The notes: generated by a model from the sequence alone, not told the origin. Positions 34,728 to 44,736 are shown, counted from the first letter of the stretch. The stretch: 64,000 bases of DNA from Hominilimicola fabiformis (GCF_020687385.1 NZ_JAJEQM010000015.1:24632-88631); one strand, 5' to 3'. Program-made: numbers and translations.

Positions 34728-37544
34728 CTAAATTTCATCAATATCTTCCGTGAATTCAGGAATGTTAATTCCTCTCACATATTCGTTGTTAGGTACAGGC
34801 GGTTTATCCATTTCAGGACCTATATAGAAACCTGTTTGTGTACACTGATTGTAAGCGGTATTTTGGAATGCAACGCTTAATCTGTAAACACTGTCGTGCA
34901 TAAACGTATAGAACTTATGGTCTGTAAGGTCTGTTGTTGTGTAAATACGAAGTTCCGTATCGTCCTCATTTCTCCAAACAGCCTCTTCTCTCCAGTCACC
35001 CAAAATATCGGCTTGGATACAAGGTGTACCCTTCTTCCAGTTGTTTGAAAGAGTACCCTTAGGGTCAAGGATTGTCACAAGTTTGTTGTTTTCATAATCC
35101 CACTTATAAATTTTCGGATAACCGACTGCCTTTTCATCATCAAATTCGTGGTCAAGAAGTTCACGGATAAGGTCGCCGTCCCACCAAATAGCAAAATCTA
35201 TTGATTCAGGGCCCTTTTCATTGATAAGTTCACCCTCCATTGTGTAGATACCGTCATCCATTACCCAACACTGATTACCTTCATATCTCGGGTCAATCTT
35301 CGCGCAAAGTCCTCTTGTTGTGTCACGGCCTGTAAACTTACCCCACTTAATCTCGCCTGTTGCAGGGTCACGCACTTCAAAACCGTATTCGGCACTGTCG
35401 TGTTCGTGAATTTGGAAGAAGTCAAGGTTAGGTGTTTTCTTTGTGAAGTTACCAAGGTTCATACAGTCGCCGTGTTCAAGGCCTGTTGAGTAAATACCCT
35501 TACCGTCATGGTCAACAGCCATTGCGCCGTAAACGATTTCGTCAAGTCCGTCGCCGTCAATATCACCGACACCAAGATTGTGGTTACCTTGATTTGTGTA
35601 TTCGATATTCTGATCCTTGTTAGCAAGGAACTTCCAACGCTTAACAAGTTTATTGTCAATTACGTCATATGCAACAAGCACTGTCGGACAACCGTGGTCA
35701 TAGTAACCTCTACACATTACAACGCTCGGATTTTCACCGTCAAGATATGCTACGCAGGCAAGGAAACGGTCGACTCTGTTACCCCAAGAATCGCCCCATT
35801 CACGAACGTTGCCTCTCGGCGGATCATAATCGACAGTATCCATAATTTCGCCTGTTTCACCGTTGAACAATGTCAAGTATTCCGGACCTTCAAGAATGAA
35901 TCCGTCCTTATTTCTGTAATCCGCGTCCTTGTCACCGATTACGTTACCCTTGCCGTCAACAGTTGCGTCTGCGGTTTTGCATACAAGTTCTGCCTTACCG
36001 TCATTATTAAAGTCATACACCATAAATTGTGTATAGTGTGAACCCGAACGGATATTACGTCCGAGATTAATTCTCCATAGCTTTGTACCGTCAAGCTTGT
36101 ATGCGTCAAGCAAACATTCACCTGTTATACCCTTGTGTGAGTTATCCTTACCGTTTGCGTCCCAACGAAGAATGATTTCGTATTCGCCGTCACCGTCAAG
36201 GTCTGCAACAGACGCGTCATTTGCGGTATAAGGATATGAATTGCCGTCAGGGTCAACAAAGTTTTCAGGCTTGTCAAGAGGAATTGATATATAAGGTGCA
36301 TTTACAACTTTAACTTCCGCACCCTTTTTCTCAGCCTTATTACCCTTTACGGCTTTGATTGTGTAAACGTCTTCCGGTTTACCGTCTTTGTCAAGATAGT
36401 TTGTAGAATCGGTGATTACGTCTGTAATCTTTTCACCGTTTCTTAAAATTATAAAGTTAATGTCCTGTTCGTATTCATACGCATTAAGACGCCAGCTAAG
36501 GAATACGCCGTTTTCTGTCATCATTGCAACGGCACCTCTGCCCAACGTTTCCATTTTGCGTTTCTTCGGCTTAGCCTCCATATCTATTGTTACCTCACTG
36601 CGTTTTGATATACCGCTTGTCGTAACAGCCTCAACCGCATATACGAAAGGTACGTTTGTTATTACTTTATCATCAATGAAATGTGTTTCTTCTGTTTTTC
36701 CTATGTACTTGTAAATACCGTAAGGTGCTTTTTGATAAATGTTGTACCAAACCGCCTCCTTAAATCCGTTCCACACAAGTGTTACGGAATTAGGAGTTTC
36801 CTTTGCGTCAAGCTCTGTTATCTCACCGGCAACGCTCTTGCCGTCAACGACTTCAACATCAATCGTAACAGACTTATCCGAACAGAACTTATGTGCATAC
36901 AATGCACACACGCTGTATTCAAATTTATCGCATATTGTAACGTCACCGTCAACAAATTCCTCTGTAATAACTTCCTGAACCTTATCAATTTCGTTATTCT
37001 TCGGATTTCTGCGTGACACTCTGTAACCGATAACGCCGTCGGCTTTATCCCAAGTCAATTTAACCGAAGCCGTATCACGTTTTGCGATAACGGCACTTTT
37101 AACATTCTTAACTTCAATGTCTTGCTTTTGTGCAATATCAATGCTGTTAAGGCAAGTATGCTTACCCATTTCAAATGCAAATTCAATCTTACCGTCAGTA
37201 ACTGTAACAGGGAACACTCTTTCCACAACAGTACCGTCACTTACCCATACGCCGTATTTTTCACCGTTGACGTTGTAGAATGTCATAACATCGCCTTCGT
37301 CAACATAGTCGCCCGTAGAAACGCGTACAATATATTCGCCGTTTTCAATATCAACGATAAATGACTTTCCGCCCATAAAAAGAAAATCTCTGTTTAATTC
37401 CTTTTCACCGATTTTTCTTTCGTCAGCCTCTGCGACTTCCGAAAGTCCAAAACCTTTTTCCTTTGTGTAAACAGATTTTTCAGTCACTTTTGTGTAACCG
37501 TCAACAGGCGGTTTCTTACCAAAATCAAAACTTGCCTCTTTCAT
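34728..37544 (-). CDS. Rhamnogalacturonan lyase, polysaccharide lyase family 11
   Basis: About 938 residues. N-terminal beta domain (about 1-150) that looks carbohydrate-binding (FDFGKKPPVDGYTKV), two Fn3-like modules (about 155-330, TPNSVTLVWNGF), then the catalytic PL11 beta-propeller (about 345-920) with NDASVADLDGDGEYEI, FNNDGKAELVCKTAD, RGNVREWGDSWGNRVDR and GDWREEAVWRNED. Cuts the rhamnose-galacturonate backbone of pectin by beta-elimination. No signal peptide is seen, so it probably acts on imported oligosaccharides. ATG at 37544 follows GAGG; an in-frame ATG at 37571 lacks a ribosome site. Stands alone, without visible transport genes. Confidence 0.88.
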   Translation of the reverse strand: MKEASFDFGKKPPVDGYTKVTEKSVYTKEKGFGLSEVAEADERKIGEKELNRDFLFMGGKSFIVDIENGEYIVRVSTGDYVDEGDVMTFYNVNGEKYGVWVSDGTVVERVFPVTVTDGKIEFAFEMGKHTCLNSIDIAQKQDIEVKNVKSAVIAKRDTASVKLTWDKADGVIGYRVSRRNPKNNEIDKVQEVITEEFVDGDVTICDKFEYSVCALYAHKFCSDKSVTIDVEVVDGKSVAGEITELDAKETPNSVTLVWNGFKEAVWYNIYQKAPYGIYKYIGKTEETHFIDDKVITNVPFVYAVEAVTTSGISKRSEVTIDMEAKPKKRKMETLGRGAVAMMTENGVFLSWRLNAYEYEQDINFIILRNGEKITDVITDSTNYLDKDGKPEDVYTIKAVKGNKAEKKGAEVKVVNAPYISIPLDKPENFVDPDGNSYPYTANDASVADLDGDGEYEIILRWDANGKDNSHKGITGECLLDAYKLDGTKLWRINLGRNIRSGSHYTQFMVYDFNNDGKAELVCKTADATVDGKGNVIGDKDADYRNKDGFILEGPEYLTLFNGETGEIMDTVDYDPPRGNVREWGDSWGNRVDRFLACVAYLDGENPSVVMCRGYYDHGCPTVLVAYDVIDNKLVKRWKFLANKDQNIEYTNQGNHNLGVGDIDGDGLDEIVYGAMAVDHDGKGIYSTGLEHGDCMNLGNFTKKTPNLDFFQIHEHDSAEYGFEVRDPATGEIKWGKFTGRDTTRGLCAKIDPRYEGNQCWVMDDGIYTMEGELINEKGPESIDFAIWWDGDLIRELLDHEFDDEKAVGYPKIYKWDYENNKLVTILDPKGTLSNNWKKGTPCIQADILGDWREEAVWRNEDDTELRIYTTTDLTDHKFYTFMHDSVYRLSVAFQNTAYNQCTQTGFYIGPEMDKPPVPNNEYVRGINIPEFTEDIDEI

Positions 37545-37646
37545 TTTATCAATTTCCTCTCTAAAATACATTATAATAATTTAATTATACACCAAAATGA
37601 TGAATTAATAAAGTGTTTTTTAAGAGTTTTTATGTTTTTTTCTTAA

Positions 37647-38450
37647 TTATTGCAATTCATCAAGGCTTTTAAACGTATATCCCTCATTTTTTGCGTAATT
37701 TATTATATCTTCCAAAGCATTTGCATTGTCGGAGGACACTGCGTGAAGAAGTAAAACAGCACCGTCATGCAGATACGGCGTAACTTGATTAAACGCATAG
37801 TCCGCCCCCTGCTGCATATTTATGTCCCAATCCTTGTACGCAAAGCTCCACAGAATTGTCCTGTATCCCATATCTTTTGCAACAGCAAGCACTCGTTCAC
37901 TGTATTCCCCCTCCGGCGGACGCATATACTTCATACTCACGCCGTACATTTCCTCACACATTTTATTCAAATCGGAAAGTTCTTTTTGTTCCGTTTCGAC
38001 GCTCTGTTTCGGTAAATTCGGGTGGTTTACGGTATGGTTTCCGACAATGTGACCGTCATCAATCATTCTATGCACCAATTCCTGTTGATTTTCAAGATAC
38101 GGACCTGTCACAAAAAATGCCGCAGGCGTTGAAGTCTGCTCCAAAACGTCCAAAATCTTTGACGTGTAGCCGTTTTCATAACCCTCGTCAAATGTCAGAT
38201 AAAGTGTTTTCGGTGCATTTTCATCTATATAATAGCAATCGTATTTTCTAAGCACTTCCTTTTGTGAATTAGGTATTTCGGGCGGTGCGCCTTTCTTGCG
38301 TACAAATCCCCAACCAATCCCCTCATTATTCATTTGGTCATATGACACATTCACCTGTTGTACGTCATTACTGACCGTATCGGCTGTATTAGATGAACAA
38401 CCGCTCATCAAAATTGTCGTGCAAAAAATTACCAAAATCACTTTTTTCAT
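37647..38450 (-). CDS. PdaA-like polysaccharide deacetylase lipoprotein
   Basis: 267 residues. Lipoprotein signal with lipobox LMSGC, so anchored outside the membrane. NodB domain with TFDEGYENG (motif 1), HTVNHP (motif 2), RPPEGEYS (motif 3), and LLLHAVSSDN. The variant FDEGY and the layout match PdaA, which deacetylates muramic acid before delta-lactam formation in spore cortex peptidoglycan. Divergent from a second deacetylase gene with 123 bases between. Confidence 0.88.
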   Translation of the reverse strand: MKKVILVIFCTTILMSGCSSNTADTVSNDVQQVNVSYDQMNNEGIGWGFVRKKGAPPEIPNSQKEVLRKYDCYYIDENAPKTLYLTFDEGYENGYTSKILDVLEQTSTPAAFFVTGPYLENQQELVHRMIDDGHIVGNHTVNHPNLPKQSVETEQKELSDLNKMCEEMYGVSMKYMRPPEGEYSERVLAVAKDMGYRTILWSFAYKDWDINMQQGADYAFNQVTPYLHDGAVLLLHAVSSDNANALEDIINYAKNEGYTFKSLDELQ

Positions 38451-38510
38451 TGTTTATCATACCCTTTCTTTATTTATTTTTATTCTTTAATAATATTGTT
38501 AATAATATTG

Positions 38511-38539
38511 TTGAATTTTATTGTAAATTGGTATATAAT
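38511..38539 (+). promoter_or_regulatory. Promoter of the membrane-anchored deacetylase gene
   Basis: TTGAAT, 17-bp spacer, TATAAT, 34 bases before the ATG. Confidence 0.65.
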
Positions 38540-38573
38540 AATGATATATCAGCTTTTTAGGGGGATTTTAATT

Positions 38574-39758
38574 ATGTCTAATGCAACCGAATTTGAAATG
38601 AGACGTCGTGAACGCCGCAGACGTGAACGTCTTAGAAAAAAACGTATACGTGCGGCTATTATTTTTATAGTTCTTATAGCAATTATTATTGTTGTCGCAG
38701 TTGCCGTTTCGATGAAAAAAGGTAACAACGAGCAACAAAATACAAATAATGTATCAGTCGAAGCAACAGAAAATCCCGAAAATGTCGTTCCGACCGTAGA
38801 GCCGGTACAAACAAATACATTAAATATTCCTCCCGCAACGGAAGAAAACGACCTGCTTCAAATCGTTAAAGATTCAGTACAGGAAAAGCGTTGTTATCTT
38901 ACATTCGATGACGGTCCTACAGAAAATATAACTCCGCAAATTCTTGATACTTTGAGAAAATACAATATTAAAGCCACGTTCTTTGAAGTCGGTTCACTTA
39001 TCGACTCAAACTTTGATATGGCAAGACGTGTATACGAAGAAGGACATCTTATAGCAAACCACTCTGATGGACATAACTATGAGAAATTATATGCGTCAAC
39101 AGACACATTTATTAATGAAGTAAACGCTTGTTTCCAAAAAATTGACGCAGTTACAGGCGGCGCTCAAACAATGCGACTTGTACGTTTTCCTGGCGGCAGC
39201 TATAAATCAAGTGCAGACAGTTTTTCGCCTGTAAAGCAAGAATGTAAAAAAGTACTAAAAGAAAACGGTTACTATTATTGTGACTGGAACGCGCTAAATG
39301 GTGACGCAGAGGGTAAAAAGAAAGATGCACAAGGTCTTTTGGATTACCTAAAGTCAAATATGCCGGAAGGTCAAAATGTTGTCATTCTTATGCACGATGC
39401 CGCCGCTAAACAAGCTACGGCTGACGCTTTGCCAATGATTATCGAATATTTGATTTCAGAGGGATATACATTCCACAGACTTGACGATATTAATTATCAA
39501 GCCGCCGTCACAACAATCGCCCCTGAAAGCGGTGAAACAGCCACAACAACTACTTCAACCGATACAACAAATACAGCAAGCACAACAAATCCAACAAATA
39601 CAACAAACCCAACAAGTACAACAAATCCAACAGCCGACACAGCAAACGCACAAAACAGCAATACACAATCGGCAACAGACAAACCTGTACAGGCACAAAA
39701 TGCCCAAAACATAACCCCTGCCCCTGCACAATCGGGTACAGCAATTATAATTCAATAA
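38574..39758 (+). CDS. Membrane-anchored polysaccharide deacetylase with Asn/Thr-rich tail
   Basis: 394 residues. Very basic N-terminal cytoplasmic segment (about 8-25, many Arg), one membrane helix (about 26-47), linker, NodB deacetylase domain (about 105-300) with TFDDGPTEN, HSDGHNYE, FPGGSYK and VVILMHD, then a low-complexity tail of TNPTNTT-type repeats (about 320-394). Likely removes N-acetyl groups from peptidoglycan at the outer face. ATG at 38574 follows AGGGGGA; a further upstream in-frame start has none. Tail repeats are simple sequence at DNA level too (AACAAATCCAACA-like units). Confidence 0.88.
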   Translation: MSNATEFEMRRRERRRRERLRKKRIRAAIIFIVLIAIIIVVAVAVSMKKGNNEQQNTNNVSVEATENPENVVPTVEPVQTNTLNIPPATEENDLLQIVKDSVQEKRCYLTFDDGPTENITPQILDTLRKYNIKATFFEVGSLIDSNFDMARRVYEEGHLIANHSDGHNYEKLYASTDTFINEVNACFQKIDAVTGGAQTMRLVRFPGGSYKSSADSFSPVKQECKKVLKENGYYYCDWNALNGDAEGKKKDAQGLLDYLKSNMPEGQNVVILMHDAAAKQATADALPMIIEYLISEGYTFHRLDDINYQAAVTTIAPESGETATTTTSTDTTNTASTTNPTNTTNPTSTTNPTADTANAQNSNTQSATDKPVQAQNAQNITPAPAQSGTAIIIQ

Positions 39759-39795
39759 ACAGTCTTATATTATAGACTTACAGAGAGGAAAACAT

Positions 39796-40026
39796 ATGAA
39801 AAAATTTATATTAGCTGTTTGGGTGATGTTATGCACTATGCCTTCCACATTTGCATACGCAGCCGATTTGCCCTCTGAAAAAGGTATCGAAAGAATAAAA
39901 TGGGCAATAATGAGTTGCGGTCATATGCCTAAAATAATGATTATAGGTCTTAGTATAACCGTCGCAATAATCTTGGTCACCGTTATAATCGGCATTATGT
40001 ACAGCAGGAGGGAAACAAATGAATAA
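39796..40026 (+). CDS. Small membrane protein upstream of acyltransferase
   Basis: 76 residues: signal-like helix (1-23, ends AYAAD), a short extracytoplasmic segment with one Cys, and a second membrane helix (about 47-67) with a charged end. GAGAGG precedes the ATG. It overlaps the acyltransferase start by eight bases, so the two are made together and may interact. I do not recognise the family. Confidence 0.75.
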   Translation: MKKFILAVWVMLCTMPSTFAYAADLPSEKGIERIKWAIMSCGHMPKIMIIGLSITVAIILVTVIIGIMYSRRETNE

Positions 40027-41275
40027 TTCACGTCAAAGCGATATTCCCGGCTATCTTTACGCTTTGGACGGAATGAGAGCAATATCACTTATTTTTATAG
40101 TAATATTTCACACATTCCAGCAAAGTTGGATTTTTTATAATTTAAAAATAAGTCCTGACAAGTATTTGTTTAATTTTGAAATATTTCAACGTTACGGCTA
40201 TGTAGCCATAGATTCTTTCTTCGTGTTGAGTGGATTTTGTCTTTTCTATCCTATCGCACGAAGTATGTTTGGTGAATGTGAGTTCAGAGGTTGGAAGAAT
40301 TTCTTTATAAAGCGTGCAAGAAGAATTTATCCTTCATATGTCATAATGCTTATTCTGACTATTCTAATTCCGAGTTTTTCATATATAGGCGGAATGTATG
40401 ATCCCAAAAGTTTTACGAATGTTGCTCACAATGTTATAATGCATTTGCTTTTCATTCATAACTTTGATTCGCATACTATCGGAACAACCATTTCTACCGC
40501 TTGGACAATGAGTATTGAAGTTCAGTTTTATGTTCTGTTTCCGCTTATATGTATTCCGTTCCGCAAGAAACCTGTTCTTACAACAGTCGTTATGTCTTTA
40601 GTGGCTGTATTGCTGAGATTTATACTTATGGCAAATGCAAACATATCACAGCCTATAATGTCGGCAATCACACCTATTTATTTTGACGTATTTGCTTTCG
40701 GAATGATTTCCGCATATTTCGTGGTATATGTAAGAAACAAAGTAAAATGTATAGATAAACTCAAATTGTGCATGACAATTATATCCGCTTTGAGTATTTT
40801 CTCTGCTTTCGGATATATGTGCTGGCTTAGAAAGATTTCATTCCCGAACGGAGTTGCGGGCGATGTGTATTTTCGCTTTTTGTACAGAGGAATATTCTCT
40901 GTATTAATAGCACTTTTCCTTTTCACCGCTTGTTTCTCATACGGTTTTTGGGAAAAGAAAATATGGGGAAATAAATTTTTCGTTTTCCTTTCATCAATAT
41001 CATATACGGTGTACCTATGGCACCAGAATGTATTTATATTCCTAAAAAATCACAACATACCTTACAGCACACAAAATCCCGTAATGAACGACAGAGCCGC
41101 AATGGACGGATTAACCTTAATTTGTTGGACCGTTTCAATATTAGCGGGAATAATCATAACCAACTACATAGAAAAACCAATCGTAAAATACGGCTTAAAA
41201 AACAGTATTTTAAAATTATTGGAGCTTATACATCTAAGACCCCCTCAAAAAAACACAGTCCGCTCCAAAGAGTGA
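40019..41275 (+). CDS. Acyltransferase 3 (OafA/YrhL-like) membrane O-acyltransferase
   Basis: 418 residues with about ten membrane helices. Family motifs: LDGMRAISLIFIVIFHTF with the catalytic His, then RYGYVAIDSFFVLSGFC and FIKRARRIYPSY. Such proteins move an acyl (often acetyl) group across the membrane onto cell-surface glycans. The SGNH partner domain is absent. Next to two deacetylase genes, it likely edits cell-wall polymers. The transcript ends at the hairpin 41294-41331. Confidence 0.88.
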   Translation: MNNSRQSDIPGYLYALDGMRAISLIFIVIFHTFQQSWIFYNLKISPDKYLFNFEIFQRYGYVAIDSFFVLSGFCLFYPIARSMFGECEFRGWKNFFIKRARRIYPSYVIMLILTILIPSFSYIGGMYDPKSFTNVAHNVIMHLLFIHNFDSHTIGTTISTAWTMSIEVQFYVLFPLICIPFRKKPVLTTVVMSLVAVLLRFILMANANISQPIMSAITPIYFDVFAFGMISAYFVVYVRNKVKCIDKLKLCMTIISALSIFSAFGYMCWLRKISFPNGVAGDVYFRFLYRGIFSVLIALFLFTACFSYGFWEKKIWGNKFFVFLSSISYTVYLWHQNVFIFLKNHNIPYSTQNPVMNDRAAMDGLTLICWTVSILAGIIITNYIEKPIVKYGLKNSILKLLELIHLRPPQKNTVRSKE

Positions 41276-41293
41276 ATAAAGTACATAACTAAA

Positions 41294-41331
41294 AAAACAC
41301 ACAGTCCTATGAAAACAGACTGTGTGTTTTT
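41294..41331. terminator. Bidirectional terminator
   Basis: AAAACACACAGTC / GACTGTGTGTTTTT, 13-bp stem, between the acyltransferase gene and the convergent ECF gene. Confidence 0.85.
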
Positions 41332-41333
41332 AA

Positions 41334-41819
41334 TTAAAATCCTATTCTTTTTCTGTTTTTAATCAATATCGGTACAATAATCGCCGATGCAACCATACTC
41401 ATACACCACTGTATCGGTGATGAAATAAGCGATACAAGTGCGGTTTCATATCCCATAAGCGGAATTTCCGCAGCAAAGTAACCGCCTGTAACAATCACAA
41501 GTGCAACGATACCGCCGATTATAAAATACTTTATATCAACGTGTCCGTAAACGATTTTACCGATTGCAAATCCCATAATACCTTTAATAATAAATGTCGG
41601 TATACAGAATATCGGATAACCAGAAATAAAATCTGCCAAGCTATGTCCTATCGCTCCGACAATCGCACCGGGTATAGGTCCGAGTATCATTGCAGCCACA
41701 TAAATTATGCAGTCGCCGAAATGCACATATCCGCCGCCTATCGGCACTTTCGGCACGATAGTAAGTACGCACGCCAATGCCGTAAGCATTGCCACTCTAA
41801 CAAATTGTTTAGTATTCAT
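41334..41819 (-). CDS. ECF transporter S component, substrate unknown
   Basis: 161 residues with five to six membrane helices. Pattern GGYVHFGDCIIYVAAMILGP, then GAIGHSLADFISGYPIF and FIIKGIMGF is that of vitamin-type ECF substrate-binding subunits (QueT/RibU-like branch). The energising EcfA/EcfT units are not in the window. Start overlaps the nrdG stop by 11 bases, so it is translated as part of the nrdDG transcript, an unusual neighbour that may hint at a cofactor needed for that pathway (inference). Confidence 0.82.
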   Translation of the reverse strand: MNTKQFVRVAMLTALACVLTIVPKVPIGGGYVHFGDCIIYVAAMILGPIPGAIVGAIGHSLADFISGYPIFCIPTFIIKGIMGFAIGKIVYGHVDIKYFIIGGIVALVIVTGGYFAAEIPLMGYETALVSLISSPIQWCMSMVASAIIVPILIKNRKRIGF

Positions 41820-42324
41820 CGTATTCCCCTTCTGTAAGTTCCGTCACTGTTTTATCTTCAAGTGATTTCTTTACATTTATAATTCTTTGATTTTCAGACC
41901 CTCTGAATTTCAATTTCAAATTTTTCTTTTCCGCCACAAATGCACCGTCAACAAGCACGTCAATATACTTTAAAATATCTTCACATTCTCCGACAAGCTC
42001 TTCAAAAGCAAAACCACTGTAACACCATACGGTTTTATTCGGAAAATGTTCCTTTATTGTTTTTAATATATATTGTACCGCCATGCGATTTTCCTTTTCA
42101 AAAGGCTCACCGCCGAGCAGGCTGAAACCTTTTATATACTCCTTATCCATTGCGGTTATAATTTCGTTCATTGTATCGTCCGTGAACTCATTGCCATAAC
42201 AAAAATCCCACGTTTCACTGTTAAAACAGTCCTTACAGTGACGTCTGCAACCGCTGACAAAAAGCGATACTCTCACGCCTGTTCCGTTTGCAATGTCAGT
42301 TTTCTTTATATTCCCATAATACAT
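41809..42324 (-). CDS. nrdG: Anaerobic ribonucleotide reductase activating protein
   Basis: 171 residues. Radical-SAM activase with the NrdG cluster motif CRRHCKDC, preceded by GVRVSLFVSG, and SLLGGEPF. Installs the glycyl radical on NrdD. ATG at 42324 (MYYGNIKKTD) is the standard family start; the upstream in-frame ATGs would add ten residues. Gene order nrdD-nrdG is conserved. Confidence 0.93.
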   Translation of the reverse strand: MYYGNIKKTDIANGTGVRVSLFVSGCRRHCKDCFNSETWDFCYGNEFTDDTMNEIITAMDKEYIKGFSLLGGEPFEKENRMAVQYILKTIKEHFPNKTVWCYSGFAFEELVGECEDILKYIDVLVDGAFVAEKKNLKLKFRGSENQRIINVKKSLEDKTVTELTEGEYDEY

Positions 42325-42417
42325 AATTAATTTCCACAGCATTTCTGCCCACAAATAGTAATTAAAAACCTTAACTGCTCTTGCTTGTGGGCTGACAAGG
42401 CGTTAAGTGGAAATTAT

Positions 42418-42490
42418 GTCCATGTGCGTTCGCCATAGGCGAAAATCGCACGGACAATTAAATCAAATAACGTGATTTTTCACGTTATTT
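42418..42490 (-). terminator. Two hairpins between nrdD and nrdG
   Basis: Perfect hairpin AAATAACGTG/CACGTTATTT (42465-42490) right after nrdD, then a larger stem TGTCCGTGCG with a paired GCGAA/TTCGC interior (42418-42456). The U-run is short, so this may reduce rather than stop readthrough into nrdG, or be an RNA-processing site. Confidence 0.5.
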
Positions 42491-42497
42491 TCCCTTA

Positions 42498-44630
42498 TTA
42501 CAAATGCAAAACTCTGCTCTTAATCTCTTTCGTCTTTCCCGTATTCCAAAAATTTTCGCCGAGATAACCGCAAGTACGTCTTGTAACATTCAATTTACTG
42601 TGGTCTTTATTATGACATTGCGGACATTCCCATTCCATATTGTCATTAATCATAATCTCACCGTCAAAGCCACACTCTTGGCAATAGTCCGATTTTGTAT
42701 TAAATTCGCCGTACTGAATGTTATCATAAATATACTTCACGAGTGTTTCAAGTGCAGGCAGGTTATTCTGCATATTCGGTATTTCCACATAAGAAATCGC
42801 ACCGCCGAGCGAAATATTTTGGAATTCGCTTTCAATATCGAATTTATCAAAAGCATTGATTTTCTCTCTGACGTCAACGTGGTAAGAATTTGTATAATAA
42901 CCCTTATCGGTAACATTCTTAATCGGTCCGAATTTCTCATAATCAATTTTAGCAAAACGATAGCATAACGTTTCCGCAGGTGTGCCGTAAAGACTGAAAC
43001 CCAATCCTGTTTCCTCTTTCCACTTTTCCGCCGCGTCACGCATATGATACATTACTTTAAGTGCAAATTCTTTACCCTTACCGCTTGTTTGGCTTTCGCC
43101 GGTCATAAGGTAAGTAAGTTCATAAAGACCGATATATCCGAGCGACAACGTAGAATACCCATTGTGCAAGTATTTATCAATCGTTTCACCTTTTTTCAAA
43201 CGTGCTATAGCACCGTATTGCCAGTGAATAGGGCTTACGTCAGACACAACCCCCTCCAATGCTTTATGACGGCACATAAGCGCCTCATAGCAAAGTTCCA
43301 AACGTTCGTCAAACAGTTTCCAAAACTTTTCTTCATCGCCCTTAGCCACAAGTCCGATTTGCGGAAGATTTATACTTACAACACCTTGATTAAATCTTCC
43401 CTCCCACTTGTACTCACCGTTTTCGTCTTTCCAAGGTGAAAGGAACGAGCGACAGCCCATACAGCTGAACACGTTACCCTCATAATTTTCACGCATTTTC
43501 TTTGCTGAAATATAGTCGGGATACATTCTTTTAGCGGAACATTTAACCGCAAGTTTCGTAACGTAATCGTATTTACCGCCCTTTAGACAGTTGTTTTCAT
43601 CAAGCACATATATAAGTTTTGGGAATGCAGGTGTAACATATACACCCTGTTCATTCTTAATACCGTCAAGTCTTTGACGAAGAATTTCTTCTATAATTCT
43701 TACGTTTTCGTCAACGTATTCGTTATTTTCGTCAATATATAGGAACAAAGTCACAAACGGCGACTGTCCGTTCGTTGTCATAAGCGTGTTAATCTGATAT
43801 TGAATAGTCTGTACACCCGATCTTAATTCATCATCGACACGCATTTCAACTATTTTCTCAATATCTTCCCGACTTAACGTATCCTTGAATTTTTCCTGTG
43901 TTTCAGCCATAAACTTGTCGCGGCTCTTTCTTAAATATTTTCCCAAATGTGCCACATTTACGGACTGTCCGCCATACTGATTACTTGCAACCGCCGCAAT
44001 AATCTGCGTTGTGACGGTACAGGCAACCTGAAAGCTCTTAGGCGATTCAATCATTTTACCGTTCATAACAGTACCGTTGTCAAGCATATCCTTGATATTT
44101 ATAAGACAGCAGTTAAAAATCGGCTGTATAAAATAATCCGCGTCATGAAAATGAAGTATGCCGTTTTGATGTGCCATTGTGATATGCTCCGGCAACAGCA
44201 TACGTCTTGTGAGGTCACGCGACACTTCACCTGCTATATAGTCACGCTGTGTAGACGCGTGAACAGTATTCTTATTTGAATTTTCCTCCGCAAGCTCCTT
44301 GTTTTCGTTTCTGATTAGCTTTAGGATTGATTCATCTGTTGTATTCGACTTTCTCAAAAGACTGCGTTGGTATCTGTATATCATATACTTTTTCGCAAGT
44401 ACATACTTGTTGTGTGCAACAAGCGTCTTTTCGATTATATCTTGTATCGTTTCAACGGGAATTACTTCCTTGTCTGTTTTTTCAACGTTTCCTATCGCCT
44501 CTTCTATCAAGTCGTCACTGACTTTTTGCGAATTGTCCACCTCAACATTCGCTTTTTTAATGGCGGCTGTTATCTTGTCAGCATTGTATTCAACAATTCT
44601 ACCGTCACGCTTCTGTACTTTCACTTTCAT
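42498..44630 (-). CDS. nrdD: Anaerobic ribonucleoside-triphosphate reductase
   Basis: 710 residues. N-terminal ATP-cone (about 1-95, VQKRDGRIVEYNADKI), catalytic barrel with conserved Cys, a zinc ribbon (CQECG and CPQC), and the C-terminal glycyl-radical site RTCGYLG. Makes dNTPs from NTPs without oxygen. ATG at 44630 follows AGAAGGGG. Preceded by a leader with two NrdR-type boxes. Confidence 0.96.
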   Translation of the reverse strand: MKVKVQKRDGRIVEYNADKITAAIKKANVEVDNSQKVSDDLIEEAIGNVEKTDKEVIPVETIQDIIEKTLVAHNKYVLAKKYMIYRYQRSLLRKSNTTDESILKLIRNENKELAEENSNKNTVHASTQRDYIAGEVSRDLTRRMLLPEHITMAHQNGILHFHDADYFIQPIFNCCLINIKDMLDNGTVMNGKMIESPKSFQVACTVTTQIIAAVASNQYGGQSVNVAHLGKYLRKSRDKFMAETQEKFKDTLSREDIEKIVEMRVDDELRSGVQTIQYQINTLMTTNGQSPFVTLFLYIDENNEYVDENVRIIEEILRQRLDGIKNEQGVYVTPAFPKLIYVLDENNCLKGGKYDYVTKLAVKCSAKRMYPDYISAKKMRENYEGNVFSCMGCRSFLSPWKDENGEYKWEGRFNQGVVSINLPQIGLVAKGDEEKFWKLFDERLELCYEALMCRHKALEGVVSDVSPIHWQYGAIARLKKGETIDKYLHNGYSTLSLGYIGLYELTYLMTGESQTSGKGKEFALKVMYHMRDAAEKWKEETGLGFSLYGTPAETLCYRFAKIDYEKFGPIKNVTDKGYYTNSYHVDVREKINAFDKFDIESEFQNISLGGAISYVEIPNMQNNLPALETLVKYIYDNIQYGEFNTKSDYCQECGFDGEIMINDNMEWECPQCHNKDHSKLNVTRRTCGYLGENFWNTGKTKEIKSRVLHL

Positions 44631-44649
44631 AACCCCTTCTCTGTATAAA

Positions 44650-44665
44650 ACACTATATACAGTAT
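44650..44665. promoter_or_regulatory. NrdR box, leader-proximal
   Basis: ACACTATATACAGTAT matches the NrdR consensus ACACWATATATWGTGT at most positions; 20 bases before the nrdD start codon. Confidence 0.65.
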
Positions 44666-44736
44666 TATCGCTCAAAAAAAATATGCAGAAAGCACGTCTT
44701 TATGCGTGTTTTATGCAAATCTCAAATACTATGTAA

